A DNA stretch of 64,000 bases from DASZIT01 sp036268775. GTDB taxonomy: Bacteria; Actinomycetota; Acidimicrobiia; Acidimicrobiales; RAAP-2. Of this stretch, positions 9,082 to 17,552 are shown piece after piece. The DNA is taken from positions 186,001 through 250,000 of the forward strand of contig DATATM010000012.1 of assembly GCA_036268775.1 (NCBI GenBank), read 5' to 3'. The notes under the pieces were generated by a model, which saw nothing but the letters and a program-made list of their open reading frames with translations, did no database searches and was not told the origin of the DNA. Numbering within the stretch: position 1 is the stretch's first letter; each line of letters begins with the position of its first letter. The position numbers and the translations under genes are program-made.

Positions 9082-10026
9082 CTACGCCACTACCCCGTTA
9101 CTTCCCTGTGGACCGACCATCAACTTGTAGATCCGCTCGAGATCTTCGAGGGTGGCGAATTCGACCATCACCTTCCCGCGTTTGGCGGTCATGTCAACTT
9201 TGACCCGAGTGTTCAAGTGGGTGGAGAGAAGTTCCTCCAACTCGAGGATCCCCGGAGGGGGCAGCCGTCGTTGTTCGGTCGGGTCGGCCTTCTTGGCGCC
9301 CTTGGATCCGGGTCGGGCCGGTTCAGGCGCGGCGACCTCGTCGGGCTGGCTGGGGGCTGACCGCTCCCTCACCAGTTCCTCCACCGCCCGCACGTTGAGG
9401 CCCTCGGCGACAATCGCCTTGGCCAACGACTCCTGGTAGGCGCGGTCCGGGGTCCCGAGCAATGCCCGGGCGTGTCCGGCGCTGATCTGGCCCTCGGCGA
9501 GGAGGCGCTGCACCGCCGCCGGCAGCTGCAGCAGGCGGAGGGTATTGGTGACCGCGGTGCGGCTCTTCCCCACCCGGGTCGCTACCTGATCATGGGTGTA
9601 GTTGAAGTCCTCGATCAGCTGCTGGTAGGCGTTCGACTCCTCCAGGGCATTGAGGTCCTGGCGGTGGAGGTTCTCCACCAGCGCCTGCTCGAGGCTGTGG
9701 GCCTCGTTGGACGCCTGGACCAGGACCGGCATGGTCTGGAGACCGGCACGACGGGCTGCCCGCCACCGGCGTTCACCGGCGATGAGCTCGAACTGGTCGG
9801 GGGATCCGGCCACCTCCCGGACCAGCACCGGCTGGAGGACCCCGAGCTCCTTGATCGATGCGGCCAACGCCGACATGGTGTCCTCGTCGAACTGGACCCT
9901 CGGCTGGAGGGGGTTCGGCTTGATGCTGGTGAGGGGGACCTCGCGGAGAGCCGACGAGCGGTCACTCATGACCTCGTTCGGAAGCAGCGCACCGAGTCCC
10001 TTGCCCAGCCCGCTACGACGCGCCAC
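9082..10026 (-). CDS. parB: Chromosome-partitioning protein ParB
   Basis: 314-aa CTP-dependent parS-binding protein. It begins with MARRSGLGKGLGALLP, typical of the ParA-interacting N-terminus. It then has the ParB/Srx motif ELIAGERRWRAARRAG with the CTP-binding GERRWRA core, and a helix-turn-helix (THDQVATRVGKSRTAVTNTLRLL) at about 145-170. The C-terminal part (about 265-314) is the dimerisation domain, after a variable Pro/Lys-rich linker. The start overlaps the parA stop by 14 nt, giving a parA-parB operon on the minus strand. Its likely targets, two parS sites, lie upstream of parA. Confidence 0.96.
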   Translation of the reverse strand: MARRSGLGKGLGALLPNEVMSDRSSALREVPLTSIKPNPLQPRVQFDEDTMSALAASIKELGVLQPVLVREVAGSPDQFELIAGERRWRAARRAGLQTMPVLVQASNEAHSLEQALVENLHRQDLNALEESNAYQQLIEDFNYTHDQVATRVGKSRTAVTNTLRLLQLPAAVQRLLAEGQISAGHARALLGTPDRAYQESLAKAIVAEGLNVRAVEELVRERSAPSQPDEVAAPEPARPGSKGAKKADPTEQRRLPPPGILELEELLSTHLNTRVKVDMTAKRGKVMVEFATLEDLERIYKLMVGPQGSNGVVA

Positions 10027-11233
10027 CGCTGACCTCCTTCGCTAGTTCCCGATAGGCAGTCGCCCCGCGGGAGGCCGGATCGAACGCGGTGATCGGCTGA
10101 CCGAATGACGGGGCCTCGGACAGCCGTACCGTCCGGGGAATGATGCTGCGACACACCCGGTTGCCGAAGTGCTCACGGACCTCGGCCGCCACCTGGTCGG
10201 AGAGCTTGGTCCGGGCGTCGTACATCGTGAGCACGATGGTCGAGACATCGAGGCCGGCGTTGAGATTGGACGCCACCAGGTGGACGTTCCGCATCAGCTG
10301 GCTCAACCCTTCCAACGCGTAGTACTCGCACTGGATCGGAACCAGGACCTCGTCGGCGGCGGCCAGGGCGTTGACGGTGATGAGCCCGAGCGACGGGGGA
10401 CAGTCGATCAGCACGAAGTCGAAGTCATCGATCACCGTCTCGATGGCCCGCTTCAGCTTCATCTCCCGGCTGAACGCCGGCACCAGCTCGATCTCGGCTC
10501 CGGCCAGGTCAATGGTGGCCGGGGCCACGAAGAGGTTCTTGGTGCTGGTGGGCTCGATGCAATCCTCCAGCGAGGTATCCCGCATGATGACGTCGTACAT
10601 CGACCGCTCGAAGTTGCGGGCGTCGATGCCCAGGCCGGTGGTGGCGTTTCCCTGGGGGTCGAGGTCGATGACCAGGATCCGGAACCCCAGCTCGGCCAGG
10701 GCTGCCCCGAGGTTGACCGAGGTCGTCGTCTTCCCGACGCCGCCCTTCTGGTTGGCTACCGCCAGGATACGGGGGAGCGGGTTCTTGGAGGCGGCCTGGA
10801 CCAGCGATCCATCGCCCCCAGCCGGGCTGGATCCATTTTCCGTTGGGCCGGCCTCTGAGGAGGTGACGGCCGGGGCCGGCTCTGGGTCCGGCTCGACGTC
10901 CACCTTGGCCTTGACCTTGGCTGGCTCCGGCTCTGATTGAGAGGGAGGCTCGACCACCGGGGGCGTTGCGGGCTCCGGAGCGGATTCCGGTGGAGTAGTG
11001 GCGACCGGTTCCGGGACGGTGGGCTCCGGCTCGGGCGGGGCTACTGGGGCGGCGACCGGTTCCGGAGCGGGGGCCTCGGACTCCGAGGACGGGGCCTCGA
11101 CGGGCCGGACCTCAGCCGTTTCGGCTTCCACCCGGGGTGATTCAGCCGGCGATTCCGACGGTGGGGGAGATGACTTCGGATCCTTCTTCCCCCGGGGGGA
11201 GGACTGATCACGATCTCTGCGGCGGCCGCGCAT
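10013..11233 (-). CDS. parA: Chromosome-partitioning ATPase ParA with long Pro/Glu-rich N-terminal extension
   Basis: 406 aa. The ATPase core starts near residue 154 (PLPRILAVANQKGGVGKT) with the deviant Walker A KGGVGKTT at about 163-170, then VIDLDPQGNATTGLG and LIDCPPSLG. It drives ParB-parS segregation. The first ~150 residues are low complexity, with a basic start (MRGRRRDRDQ) and then repeated Pro/Glu/Ala. Usual ParA/Soj proteins are about 260-300 aa. ATG 11233 sits at good distance from GAGGAG; a TTG three bases earlier is possible but too close. It is cotranscribed with parB and preceded by parS sites. Confidence 0.94.
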   Translation of the reverse strand: MRGRRRDRDQSSPRGKKDPKSSPPPSESPAESPRVEAETAEVRPVEAPSSESEAPAPEPVAAPVAPPEPEPTVPEPVATTPPESAPEPATPPVVEPPSQSEPEPAKVKAKVDVEPDPEPAPAVTSSEAGPTENGSSPAGGDGSLVQAASKNPLPRILAVANQKGGVGKTTTSVNLGAALAELGFRILVIDLDPQGNATTGLGIDARNFERSMYDVIMRDTSLEDCIEPTSTKNLFVAPATIDLAGAEIELVPAFSREMKLKRAIETVIDDFDFVLIDCPPSLGLITVNALAAADEVLVPIQCEYYALEGLSQLMRNVHLVASNLNAGLDVSTIVLTMYDARTKLSDQVAAEVREHFGNRVCRSIIPRTVRLSEAPSFGQPITAFDPASRGATAYRELAKEVSGGAS

Positions 11234-11312
11234 CAACGTCTCCTCAGAGGATCAGGGGTCAAGGAGCACATACTCCCCTTCATTGAGGGTCGGGTCAAGT
11301 CTTTTGGTTGAG

Positions 11313-11328
11313 TGTTTCACGTGGAACA
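11313..11328. promoter_or_regulatory. parS site 1
   Basis: TGTTTCACGTGGAACA is a 16-bp near-palindrome with the universal parS core TTCACGTGGAA, located 80 bp upstream of parA. It matches the bacterial parS consensus apart from permitted C/T variation. Confidence 0.93.
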
Positions 11329-11531
11329 GAAGCTGGACCTGATTTGCCCAGGTCAAGCCGGCGGGGCCTTCGACGACGGGATTCGGGGGTTCCCCGATTT
11401 GAGGGCCCCCGGACCCGGAGATGGGCGATTGCGCCCCAAAGGGCCCGCCCCCCAGGATCTAGCAAGAGAGGGGGCGGACTCTCCTCGTTCGGAAGCTGAG
11501 TAGCCGCAGGCCCGTTACTCCCGGAGCCCCA

Positions 11532-11547
11532 TGTTCCACGTGAAACT
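11532..11547. promoter_or_regulatory. parS site 2
   Basis: TGTTCCACGTGAAACT matches parS with the last base changed. It lies 219 bp from site 1, just downstream of the rsmG stop. The two sites bracket the non-coding gap between rsmG and parA. Confidence 0.88.
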
Positions 11548-11581
11548 TTGCGGGGGGCATCCCGGCCGGATGCCCACAACC

Positions 11582-12253
11582 TCAGAAGAGAGGCCTCTTG
11601 GTGGGAATGCCGGTTCGCCGGGGGAACTTGTCCGGCGTCTCCGCCGTCTTCTCCAGTACCTGGTAGCCGAAGCGCTCCTGGTGCCGATAGAACGCCCCGG
11701 GCGCCAGACCCACGATGGCCAATCCCTTCACTGGCCACCTTTCCGCCGGGCTCGCTCCTGGGGGTTCGGACACCACCAGGATACCTCCGGCCTCCAACAG
11801 CGGGGCGGCGCACTCGGCGGTGACTGCCGGCGATCCGAAGGATCGGGCGGTGATCAATTCGAAGGCGTCTCGCAGCTCTGGGATCCGCCCGGCCTCCTCC
11901 GCCCGACCTCTGAGGATCTTCACCCGAGCGGAGACCCCCCAAGCCTCAACCTCCTCGGAGAGGAAGTCGGTCCGGCGCTGGTTGGCATCGAAGAGCGTCA
12001 GCTCAACATCCGGCCACACCGCGGCCAGCACCAGGCCAGGAATCCCTCCGCCCGTCCCGAGGTCCAGAGCCGAGTGCGGGGCTCTTCCCAGCTGGGCTTC
12101 GGCGGCTTCGCTGAAGCCCAGGGCGTGATCGATCTGCTCGGGGATCGGCATGCCGCCAAGGAACCCCAGCTGAGCCGAACGTTCGAGAATCGGGGCGACG
12201 GTCTCAACCAACTCCCGGTTGATTCGATCATCGTCTTGGTGGAGTGGGGGCAT
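11582..12253 (-). CDS. rsmG: 16S rRNA (guanine527-N7)-methyltransferase RsmG (GidB)
   Basis: 223-aa SAM-dependent methyltransferase acting on G527 of 16S rRNA. The SAM motif LDLGTGGGIPGLVLA is at about 66-80, followed by LTLFDANQRRTDFL and the ITARSFGSP segment typical of RsmG. The length fits the family. It sits between jag and parA as in other actinobacterial origins. A strong hairpin separates it from jag, so it may be transcribed from its own promoter. In many bacteria loss of RsmG gives low-level streptomycin resistance. Confidence 0.95.
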   Translation of the reverse strand: MPPLHQDDDRINRELVETVAPILERSAQLGFLGGMPIPEQIDHALGFSEAAEAQLGRAPHSALDLGTGGGIPGLVLAAVWPDVELTLFDANQRRTDFLSEEVEAWGVSARVKILRGRAEEAGRIPELRDAFELITARSFGSPAVTAECAAPLLEAGGILVVSEPPGASPAERWPVKGLAIVGLAPGAFYRHQERFGYQVLEKTAETPDKFPRRTGIPTKRPLF

Positions 12254-12305
12254 GGTGGGAGTTTGGCGAAGCGGAGGGGGAGAGGGTAGATCTACGAGAG
12301 AGACA

Positions 12306-12338
12306 ACAATGGCACCGGGCCGAGCCCGGTGCCATTGT
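12306..12338 (-). terminator. Perfect 15-bp hairpin between jag and rsmG
   Basis: ACAATGGCACCGGGC pairs perfectly with GCCCGGTGCCATTGT around a 3-nt loop. Read on the minus strand after jag, it is followed by the T-rich TGTTGTCTCTCTC, consistent with an intrinsic terminator of the rpmH-jag operon. Confidence 0.75.
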
Positions 12339-12363
12339 CAGGAATTCTGTGAAGTCAACAGGT

Positions 12364-13341
12364 TCAGGAGACGGGTTCGATCACCACGTACCGGGACGGG
12401 TCATCGCCCTCGGATCGGGTCTGCACGCCGTCGACCTCGTTGACCGCATCGTGGACAACCTTGCGGTCCGCGGCGCTCATGGGCTCGAGGGCCCGCTCCG
12501 AGCCCGACTCCTTCACCTCGGCCACGATGCCCTCGGTGAACCGTCGAAGGGCAGCCGACCGCTTCTCCCGGTAGCCGCCGACATCGACCAGGATCCGGTC
12601 GGTGCGGCTCTCTGACTGGCGTTGCACGAAGGTGCGGGTCAGGTCCTGCACCGCCGACAGGGTGGCGCCACGGGGACCGACCAGAAGGCCGAGGTTGTCT
12701 CCGGCCGCTGCCACCTCCACCGTCTCTTCGTCCAGTTCACGAACCTCGATGTCTGCATCGAGACCGAACTCACGGATCAGCCCGGCCATGAAGTCCTTCG
12801 CCGCCTCCCCCTGCTGGCCGATGGTCAGTGATTCCTCCACGATGCCCTCCTTCTCCTCCGGACGACGCCCGGATGGTTGCTTCGCTGATTGCCCGGCTCC
12901 GCCGGATGACGAACCGTTTGCGACTGGAGAGTCGTCACGACTCCTTCGGTTCGGATCCGACCCGTTGCCCGCCTCGGACTTCCCCCGCCGCGAACCGTTG
13001 CGGCTCCGGCTCTGACCACCGGCGGGGCGGGATTGCGCCCCTTGACGCCCGTCATCGCTGGATCCATTCCTCCGCGCCGAACGCTCACCTGAGGATGGCG
13101 GGGCTCCCTCGCCTCCGGGGCGCTTCCGGTCCGGGCGCTGGCGACGCCCCCGCTTGGGCGGGGGAGTCATCGGCCGGACTCTGGCCTGGACCCTGGCCTC
13201 CCCCCTCAGCCGACCGAAGAGACCGGCCTTCGGCTCGGAGAGCACCACAAACTCCGCGTCATCTTCGGCGACCCCCAACAGGTCAAGAGCAGACTCCCTG
13301 GCCTCGCCGAGGGACTTCCCACTTGCTTCCACCCACTCCAC
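12364..13341 (-). CDS. jag: Jag/KhpB family RNA-binding protein (Jag_N-KH-R3H)
   Basis: 325 aa. The Jag_N domain is at 1-55 (MEWVEASGKSLGEARESALDLLGV), followed by a ~110-residue disordered Arg/Ser/Gly-rich linker. A KH-type domain (LLVGPRGATLSAVQDL) is at about 190-255 and an R3H domain lies at the end (RRFTEGIVAEVKESGSER...). Family members bind RNA and influence cell division and elongation in Gram-positives. The GTG start lies 3 bp after the yidC stop. The linker is longer than in firmicute Jag proteins but is common in actinobacteria. Confidence 0.92.
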   Translation of the reverse strand: MEWVEASGKSLGEARESALDLLGVAEDDAEFVVLSEPKAGLFGRLRGEARVQARVRPMTPPPKRGRRQRPDRKRPGGEGAPPSSGERSARRNGSSDDGRQGAQSRPAGGQSRSRNGSRRGKSEAGNGSDPNRRSRDDSPVANGSSSGGAGQSAKQPSGRRPEEKEGIVEESLTIGQQGEAAKDFMAGLIREFGLDADIEVRELDEETVEVAAAGDNLGLLVGPRGATLSAVQDLTRTFVQRQSESRTDRILVDVGGYREKRSAALRRFTEGIVAEVKESGSERALEPMSAADRKVVHDAVNEVDGVQTRSEGDDPSRYVVIEPVS

Positions 13342-13344
13342 CGC

Positions 13345-14637
13345 TCATCGAGCCTTTCGTTCGCGTTTCGCCTTCGCCCGAGGATGTTCCTTCGGGGCGG
13401 TCCCTTCCTCTGACGGTGCACTCGCCGTTCGATTGGGGTTGTTCCTGGTGTTCCGAGGGGCCGAACCGGGCCTCGGGTTCCGGGTCGATCCCGAACCGTT
13501 CGACCCCGTGCCTCTGGATCCGCTGGGCTTGGGCGCACTCGAGGCGGACCCGTTGCCGCCGGTTGTCGACTTCGCCCGACCATTCGACCCGTTGTCGCGG
13601 GCGTTGGCCGGGGTCGGCTTCCGGGCCGGCCGCGCCGTCCCGCCTGACCCATTCCGTTTGGTCGTGCCCGCGCTCGGCTTCGACGAGGCCGCCGGCTTGG
13701 CTCTGGTGATCTCCCGCTCGGTCCGGTCCGATTTCGGACCCGACGGCCCTCGCCCAGAGGGGCCTTTCGCCGGGATGCCCTTGGTACCCGAACTGGAGGC
13801 CGGCGGGGGTCCGGCCACGATCCCCTTCCGGAACAACACCTCTTGGGTGCCGATGCGGATCGCACTCGAAAATATGAAGTAGACGTTGATGATAGCGGCG
13901 ATATTAAGGTAAATGAGTCCGAAAATAAGGGGCATGTATTTCTGCAGCATCGCCGCTTGGGGGTTGGCTTGATTCGCACCCGGGTTTCGGGCATTCAGCC
14001 GGCTCATTTGCAAATATTGCAGCCCCACCGAAGCCAGCACCAACAACAGGTAGGGGATGCCGACGAAGATCGAACTGTGGTGGGAGAACAGCTTCTGGGA
14101 GAAGTCCATACCAAAGGCGTTGAGTTGCCCGTGAGCAGCCACGATGTCCTTGTACATCCGGGTGGTGTGGCCGATATATCTGGGTTCGGCGATCACGTGG
14201 GCGGGGACCAATGTCTTCAGCCCGCCCACGATCGACGATTTGGCTGGAATGGTGACCGTGTTGGTAATTCCCCGAATCACATCGTAGAGAACCAAGAAAA
14301 ACGGGAGCTGCAACAACATCGGCAGACAGCCCGAAGCCGGGTTCACTTTGTGCTCTTTGTAGAGCTTCATCATCTCTTCATTGAGGGCAGCCCGGTTCTC
14401 CGGACCCTTGTACTTCTGCTGGAGCTTCTTCATCTCCGGCCCGAGGGCCTGCATCGCCGCCATGTTCTTGGTGCTCTTGACGGTGAGCGGCGTCAGTACC
14501 GCCATGACGGCAATGGTCAGCAGGGCGATGTCGACCGGGTAGACGGGAATGACCGAGTACAGGATGGCCAGCAGGTCAGCGACCGCTTTGAGCAGCGGCT
14601 GGAAGATTGACCCGATGTCGTGGCTGATCGAGCTCAT
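13345..14637 (-). CDS. yidC: Membrane protein insertase YidC
   Basis: 430-aa YidC/Oxa1 insertase without the large periplasmic P1 domain of proteobacteria. The insertase core (about 25-275) has the typical LTPLTVKSTKNMAAMQ helix, a cytoplasmic hairpin (MKKLQQKYKGPENRAALNEE), the SGCLPMLLQLPFFLVLYDVI segment and three further hydrophobic helices. A ~150-residue Arg/Ser/Gly/Pro-rich basic tail, likely ribosome-associated, ends the protein. The start overlaps the yidD stop by 4 nt. It inserts membrane proteins with or without SecYEG. Confidence 0.95.
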   Translation of the reverse strand: MSSISHDIGSIFQPLLKAVADLLAILYSVIPVYPVDIALLTIAVMAVLTPLTVKSTKNMAAMQALGPEMKKLQQKYKGPENRAALNEEMMKLYKEHKVNPASGCLPMLLQLPFFLVLYDVIRGITNTVTIPAKSSIVGGLKTLVPAHVIAEPRYIGHTTRMYKDIVAAHGQLNAFGMDFSQKLFSHHSSIFVGIPYLLLVLASVGLQYLQMSRLNARNPGANQANPQAAMLQKYMPLIFGLIYLNIAAIINVYFIFSSAIRIGTQEVLFRKGIVAGPPPASSSGTKGIPAKGPSGRGPSGPKSDRTEREITRAKPAASSKPSAGTTKRNGSGGTARPARKPTPANARDNGSNGRAKSTTGGNGSASSAPKPSGSRGTGSNGSGSTRNPRPGSAPRNTRNNPNRTASAPSEEGTAPKEHPRAKAKRERKAR

Positions 14638-14924
14638 GCCGTCCTCCCGTCAGGAACCGGGTCGACCCCATGGCCACCCCAGGGATGGCAGCGGGCCAAC
14701 CGTCGAGCCGCCAGCAAAGTCCCCCGTACCGGGCCATAACGGCGGATGGCCTCGTCGGCATAGGCGGAACAGGTAGGAAGATACCGGCACCCGGTGGGGC
14801 GTCCGGCCCGAAGCCCCTGATAGACGCGGATGGCCGCCAACAGGACCCGGGTCACCGGGCCCAACGGGGCGGGGTCGGCCGGGAGGGTTCGTTCCTGCTC
14901 CTCAGCCTCCAGGGTGATTGCCAT
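14634..14924 (-). CDS. yidD: Membrane protein insertion efficiency factor YidD
   Basis: 96 aa with the full YidD signature: a hydrophobic amphipathic N-terminal segment (VTRVLLAAIRVYQGL), CRYLPTCSAYADEAIRRYG and RRLARCHPWGGHGVDPVP. It helps YidC-dependent insertion. It overlaps the rnpA stop and the yidC start, so the three are probably translationally coupled. Confidence 0.95.
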   Translation of the reverse strand: MAITLEAEEQERTLPADPAPLGPVTRVLLAAIRVYQGLRAGRPTGCRYLPTCSAYADEAIRRYGPVRGTLLAARRLARCHPWGGHGVDPVPDGRTA

Positions 14925-15316
14925 CAGGTCCTCTCGTCTTCCCGTTCGGCGGGCCCCGTCGTTCGGTTGCCGGTCGCCGCCCGCACAGCTTGGCCCATCG
15001 CCAGCCTCAGTTGGTCAAAGGAAAGGGTGGTGGCGCCCGGGCCGGCACTCACCAGATAGGCCCCTGGGGATAACTCGATGCCCCCGGCGGTCACGATCGC
15101 CCGGAGCCGACGGCGGAGCCGGTTCCTGACCACTGCCCCTCCGAGCTTCTTCCCCAGCGCATAGGCAATCTCTGCCCTTGACCAGGAGTTTCGCCGGACG
15201 AACTTCACCCGTAGGGGGCCCGATGACCCTCCGGTACCCGAGGTGCGGAACAGGTCAAACGTGCGCTGCGACTGGATTCGGCCCACACCTACGCCGGCTG
15301 ATGGGACAACCGACAT
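14924..15316 (-). CDS. rnpA: Ribonuclease P protein component
   Basis: 130-aa basic protein that assists the RNase P RNA in tRNA 5' maturation. The conserved RNR motif region is seen as VVRNRLRRRLRAIV, preceded by AYALGKKLGGA. The length fits the family. It lies 8 bp after rpmH and overlaps yidD. Confidence 0.94.
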   Translation of the reverse strand: MSVVPSAGVGVGRIQSQRTFDLFRTSGTGGSSGPLRVKFVRRNSWSRAEIAYALGKKLGGAVVRNRLRRRLRAIVTAGGIELSPGAYLVSAGPGATTLSFDQLRLAMGQAVRAATGNRTTGPAEREDERT

Positions 15317-15324
15317 CGCCGGAA

Positions 15325-15459
15325 TCAGGCCGAGAGCCGTTGCCGGCCCTTCAGGCGACGCGCCTGGATCACAGCCCGCCCCGCCTTGGTCGACATCCGC
15401 TTCCGAAAACCATGAGTCTTGGCGCGCTTTCGCACGTTCGGCTGATAGGTCCGTTTCAC
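15325..15459 (-). CDS. rpmH: 50S ribosomal protein L34
   Basis: 44-aa protein MKRTYQPNVRKRAKTHGFR... ending RRLKGRQRLSA, a full-length L34. The start is GTG at 15459. It is the first gene of the leftward rpmH-rnpA-yidD-yidC-jag operon, divergent from dnaA. Confidence 0.97.
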   Translation of the reverse strand: MKRTYQPNVRKRAKTHGFRKRMSTKAGRAVIQARRLKGRQRLSA

Positions 15460-15819
15460 AATTCCACTTCCTTCCTCGCCCTGAACCGTGGACTTGAACG
15501 CCCGGTTGCGCCAGGGGGGCCCGTCACATCGACTCGGGCAATTCCGTACATAGTAGGCGCGAACAGGAGCGACGCTCTAGTCGGCGTTCTCGTCGGCAAA
15601 AGCCCTGCGCACGGTGTACCGTTCCGACCACTGCAGGATATCCGGACTCGGCCGCGTGCCTCGCCCGGCCGATCCTGCGAAATTGAACGACATGCAGCGA
15701 TCAAGTCCAGCGGTCCCCGGCGACTCCCAAATCAGGATGAATCGAGATTCGACCAGCAGTAATCCACATCTGTGGATTTCCTTGTGGACCGCCTCGGCTG
15801 CTCAAGGGCGGAGGCCCAC
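15460..15819. other. Divergent rpmH-dnaA intergenic region
   Basis: This 360-bp gap must carry promoters for both directions. The only clear motifs are the DnaA-box-like cluster at 15760-15790 just before dnaA. The remainder shows no gene and is not markedly AT-rich. Confidence 0.6.
15760..15790. promoter_or_regulatory. DnaA-box-like cluster upstream of dnaA
   Basis: TAATCCACA (15760-15768), AAATCCACA on the opposite strand (15771-15779) and a third TGTGGAC core near 15784-15790 lie 30-60 bp before the dnaA start. The position suits DnaA autoregulation. Confidence 0.6.
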
Positions 15820-17235
15820 GTGAACGACACCGAAGGCTTGTGGACCCTGTGCTCCGAGGCTCTTCGGGAACAGGTTTCCGAGGCTAGCTGGCGGGCCTTT
15901 TTGGCTGGTATCACACCAATCTCCATGGCGGACAATGAAATCGTGTTGGGGGTGCCCAACACCCTCATCCGCGACCGGGTCGAGGCACGATTCCTGGGCC
16001 TGATCCAGGACACCGTGGTCAGTACGGTGGGCGCCCCTCTCGGCATCCGTCTGGAAGTGGTGGCCCCTCTGAACGAGCCCGCCGAAGACATCCTGGCCGC
16101 CGCCGAGCTCGAGGAAGCCCTCGGAACCCTGCCGGACCCCGGTTTGAACGCTCGAACCTCCAACCGACGCAATTCCGGACAGCGCGGCCAGAACGACCGC
16201 TCACCGTCGGTGGCTCCCGACAGCCGCTATACCTTCGACACCTTTGTCATCGCCTCTTCCAACCGCTTTGCCCACGCCGCCGCCCAGTCGGTGGCGGAGA
16301 CGCCGGCCCAGTCCTACAACCCGCTGTTCATCTACGGAGATGCCGGACTGGGCAAGACCCACCTGCTCCACGCCATCGGGAACTACGTCCTGGAGAACTT
16401 CAAAGGCCGCCACGTTCGGTACGTCTCCACCGAGACTTTCATGAACGAGTTCGTCGACGCCATCCGGACCAACACCACCACCGCCTTCAAGCGGGGCTAC
16501 CGGGAATGCGACGTCTTGCTCATCGACGACGTCCAGTTCATGGAAGGGAAGGAGTCCCTCCAAGAGGAGTTCTTCCACACCTTCAACTCCCTCTACGGGG
16601 CCTCCAAACAGATCGTCCTGACCTCGGACCGCCCCCCGAAGGCGATGGCCACCCTGGAGGACCGGCTCCGCAGCCGCTTCCTGATGGGCCTCATCACCGA
16701 AGTCCAGCCACCCGAGCTCGAGACCCGGCTGGCCATCCTCCAGACCAAGGCCGAACGGGAGCAGGTCTTCGTGCCCGACGAGGTCCTCCAGTTCATCGCC
16801 ACCCATGTCAAGGACAACATCCGGGTGCTGGAAGGGGCCCTGATCCGGGCCACCGCCTTCGCCAGCCTCAATCACCGGCCCCTGACCCTCGAACTGGCCG
16901 AGACCATCCTGGCCGACATTGTTTCGGCCGACCAACCCACCCGGATCACGCCCCAGATGATCCTCCAAACCACCTCGGAGACCTTCGGCTTCAGCATCGA
17001 CGAGCTCCGGGGTCCCAATCGTCGCCGTCCCCTGGTAACCGCCAGACAGGTCAGCATGTACGTGTTCCGGGAACTCACCGACTTCAGCTTCCCGGCCATC
17101 GCCCGGGAGTTCGGAGGCCGCGACCACTCCACCGTCATGCACGCCGTCCAGAAGATCACCAACCTGATGAAGGAACGCCAGCAGATTTACAACCAAGTGA
17201 CCGAGTTGATCCTTCGCATCAAGAGCGGCGCCTGA
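15820..17235 (+). CDS. dnaA: Chromosomal replication initiator DnaA
   Basis: 471 aa. Domain I is at 1-75, followed by a short variable linker to about 135. The AAA+ domain has Walker A GDAGLGKT at 173-180 and Walker B LLIDDVQF. The C-terminal DnaA-box-binding helix-turn-helix carries the signature GGRDHSTVMHA. GTG 15820 has a good GGCGGAGG ribosome-binding site; an upstream in-frame GTG at 15772 falls inside the DnaA boxes and would add 16 unconserved residues. DnaA unwinds oriC, here probably the region just downstream. Confidence 0.97.
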   Translation: MNDTEGLWTLCSEALREQVSEASWRAFLAGITPISMADNEIVLGVPNTLIRDRVEARFLGLIQDTVVSTVGAPLGIRLEVVAPLNEPAEDILAAAELEEALGTLPDPGLNARTSNRRNSGQRGQNDRSPSVAPDSRYTFDTFVIASSNRFAHAAAQSVAETPAQSYNPLFIYGDAGLGKTHLLHAIGNYVLENFKGRHVRYVSTETFMNEFVDAIRTNTTTAFKRGYRECDVLLIDDVQFMEGKESLQEEFFHTFNSLYGASKQIVLTSDRPPKAMATLEDRLRSRFLMGLITEVQPPELETRLAILQTKAEREQVFVPDEVLQFIATHVKDNIRVLEGALIRATAFASLNHRPLTLELAETILADIVSADQPTRITPQMILQTTSETFGFSIDELRGPNRRRPLVTARQVSMYVFRELTDFSFPAIAREFGGRDHSTVMHAVQKITNLMKERQQIYNQVTELILRIKSGA

Positions 17236-17552
17236 CGGCCATGACGAGTCGCTCCCTCCAATGGGACGTCCTTCGTCAGAGCTCGGAATCGGTATCCACA
17301 CCTCTTGCGGATATCCGGCCCTCACCCTGTGACAAATCTGTGAGCTCCCGCGGGGTTGTCCATAGCCCGTCGCTGTTCCAACCACCCCTCACCGACCTCG
17401 GAAGGAAACGGGGGATCGAAGGTGGAAACAGAAACCTGTCGTACGCTGCACCAACCGACCTTCGTCCACAATCCACAGCCCTTATTACCACCACTCTTAA
17501 TTTTAAGCACTTAAAAGACAGTCAAACGAACAACCCGAGAAAGGACTCCTAG
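17236..17552. other. oriC: Probable origin of replication (oriC), dnaA-dnaN gap
   Basis: The 317-bp gap contains sites close to the DnaA consensus: GTATCCACA (17292-17300), TTGTCCATA (17356-17364), TCGTCCACA (17462-17470) and the overlapping CAATCCACA (17469-17477). They are followed by an AT-rich stretch at about 17481-17525, which stands out from the GC-rich surroundings and resembles a DNA-unwinding element. The same location serves as oriC in Mycobacterium and Streptomyces. Replication start was not tested. Confidence 0.85.

Larger units (their letters stand above)
11234..11581. other. Intergenic parA-rsmG region
   Basis: This 348-bp gap holds the two parS sites and the parA leader. The stretch 11390-11500 is rich in G- and C-runs that could fold, but no clean terminator or small gene is evident. 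Short reading frames starting inside the parS sites are chance. Confidence 0.6.

Noticed and set aside
11312..11503. Reading frames starting inside the parS sites
   Set aside because: Their starts are formed by the parS sequence itself and the products have no coding character.
15772..15819. Upstream GTG start of dnaA
   Set aside because: It lies inside the DnaA boxes and adds residues not seen in DnaA; 15820 has the ribosome-binding site.
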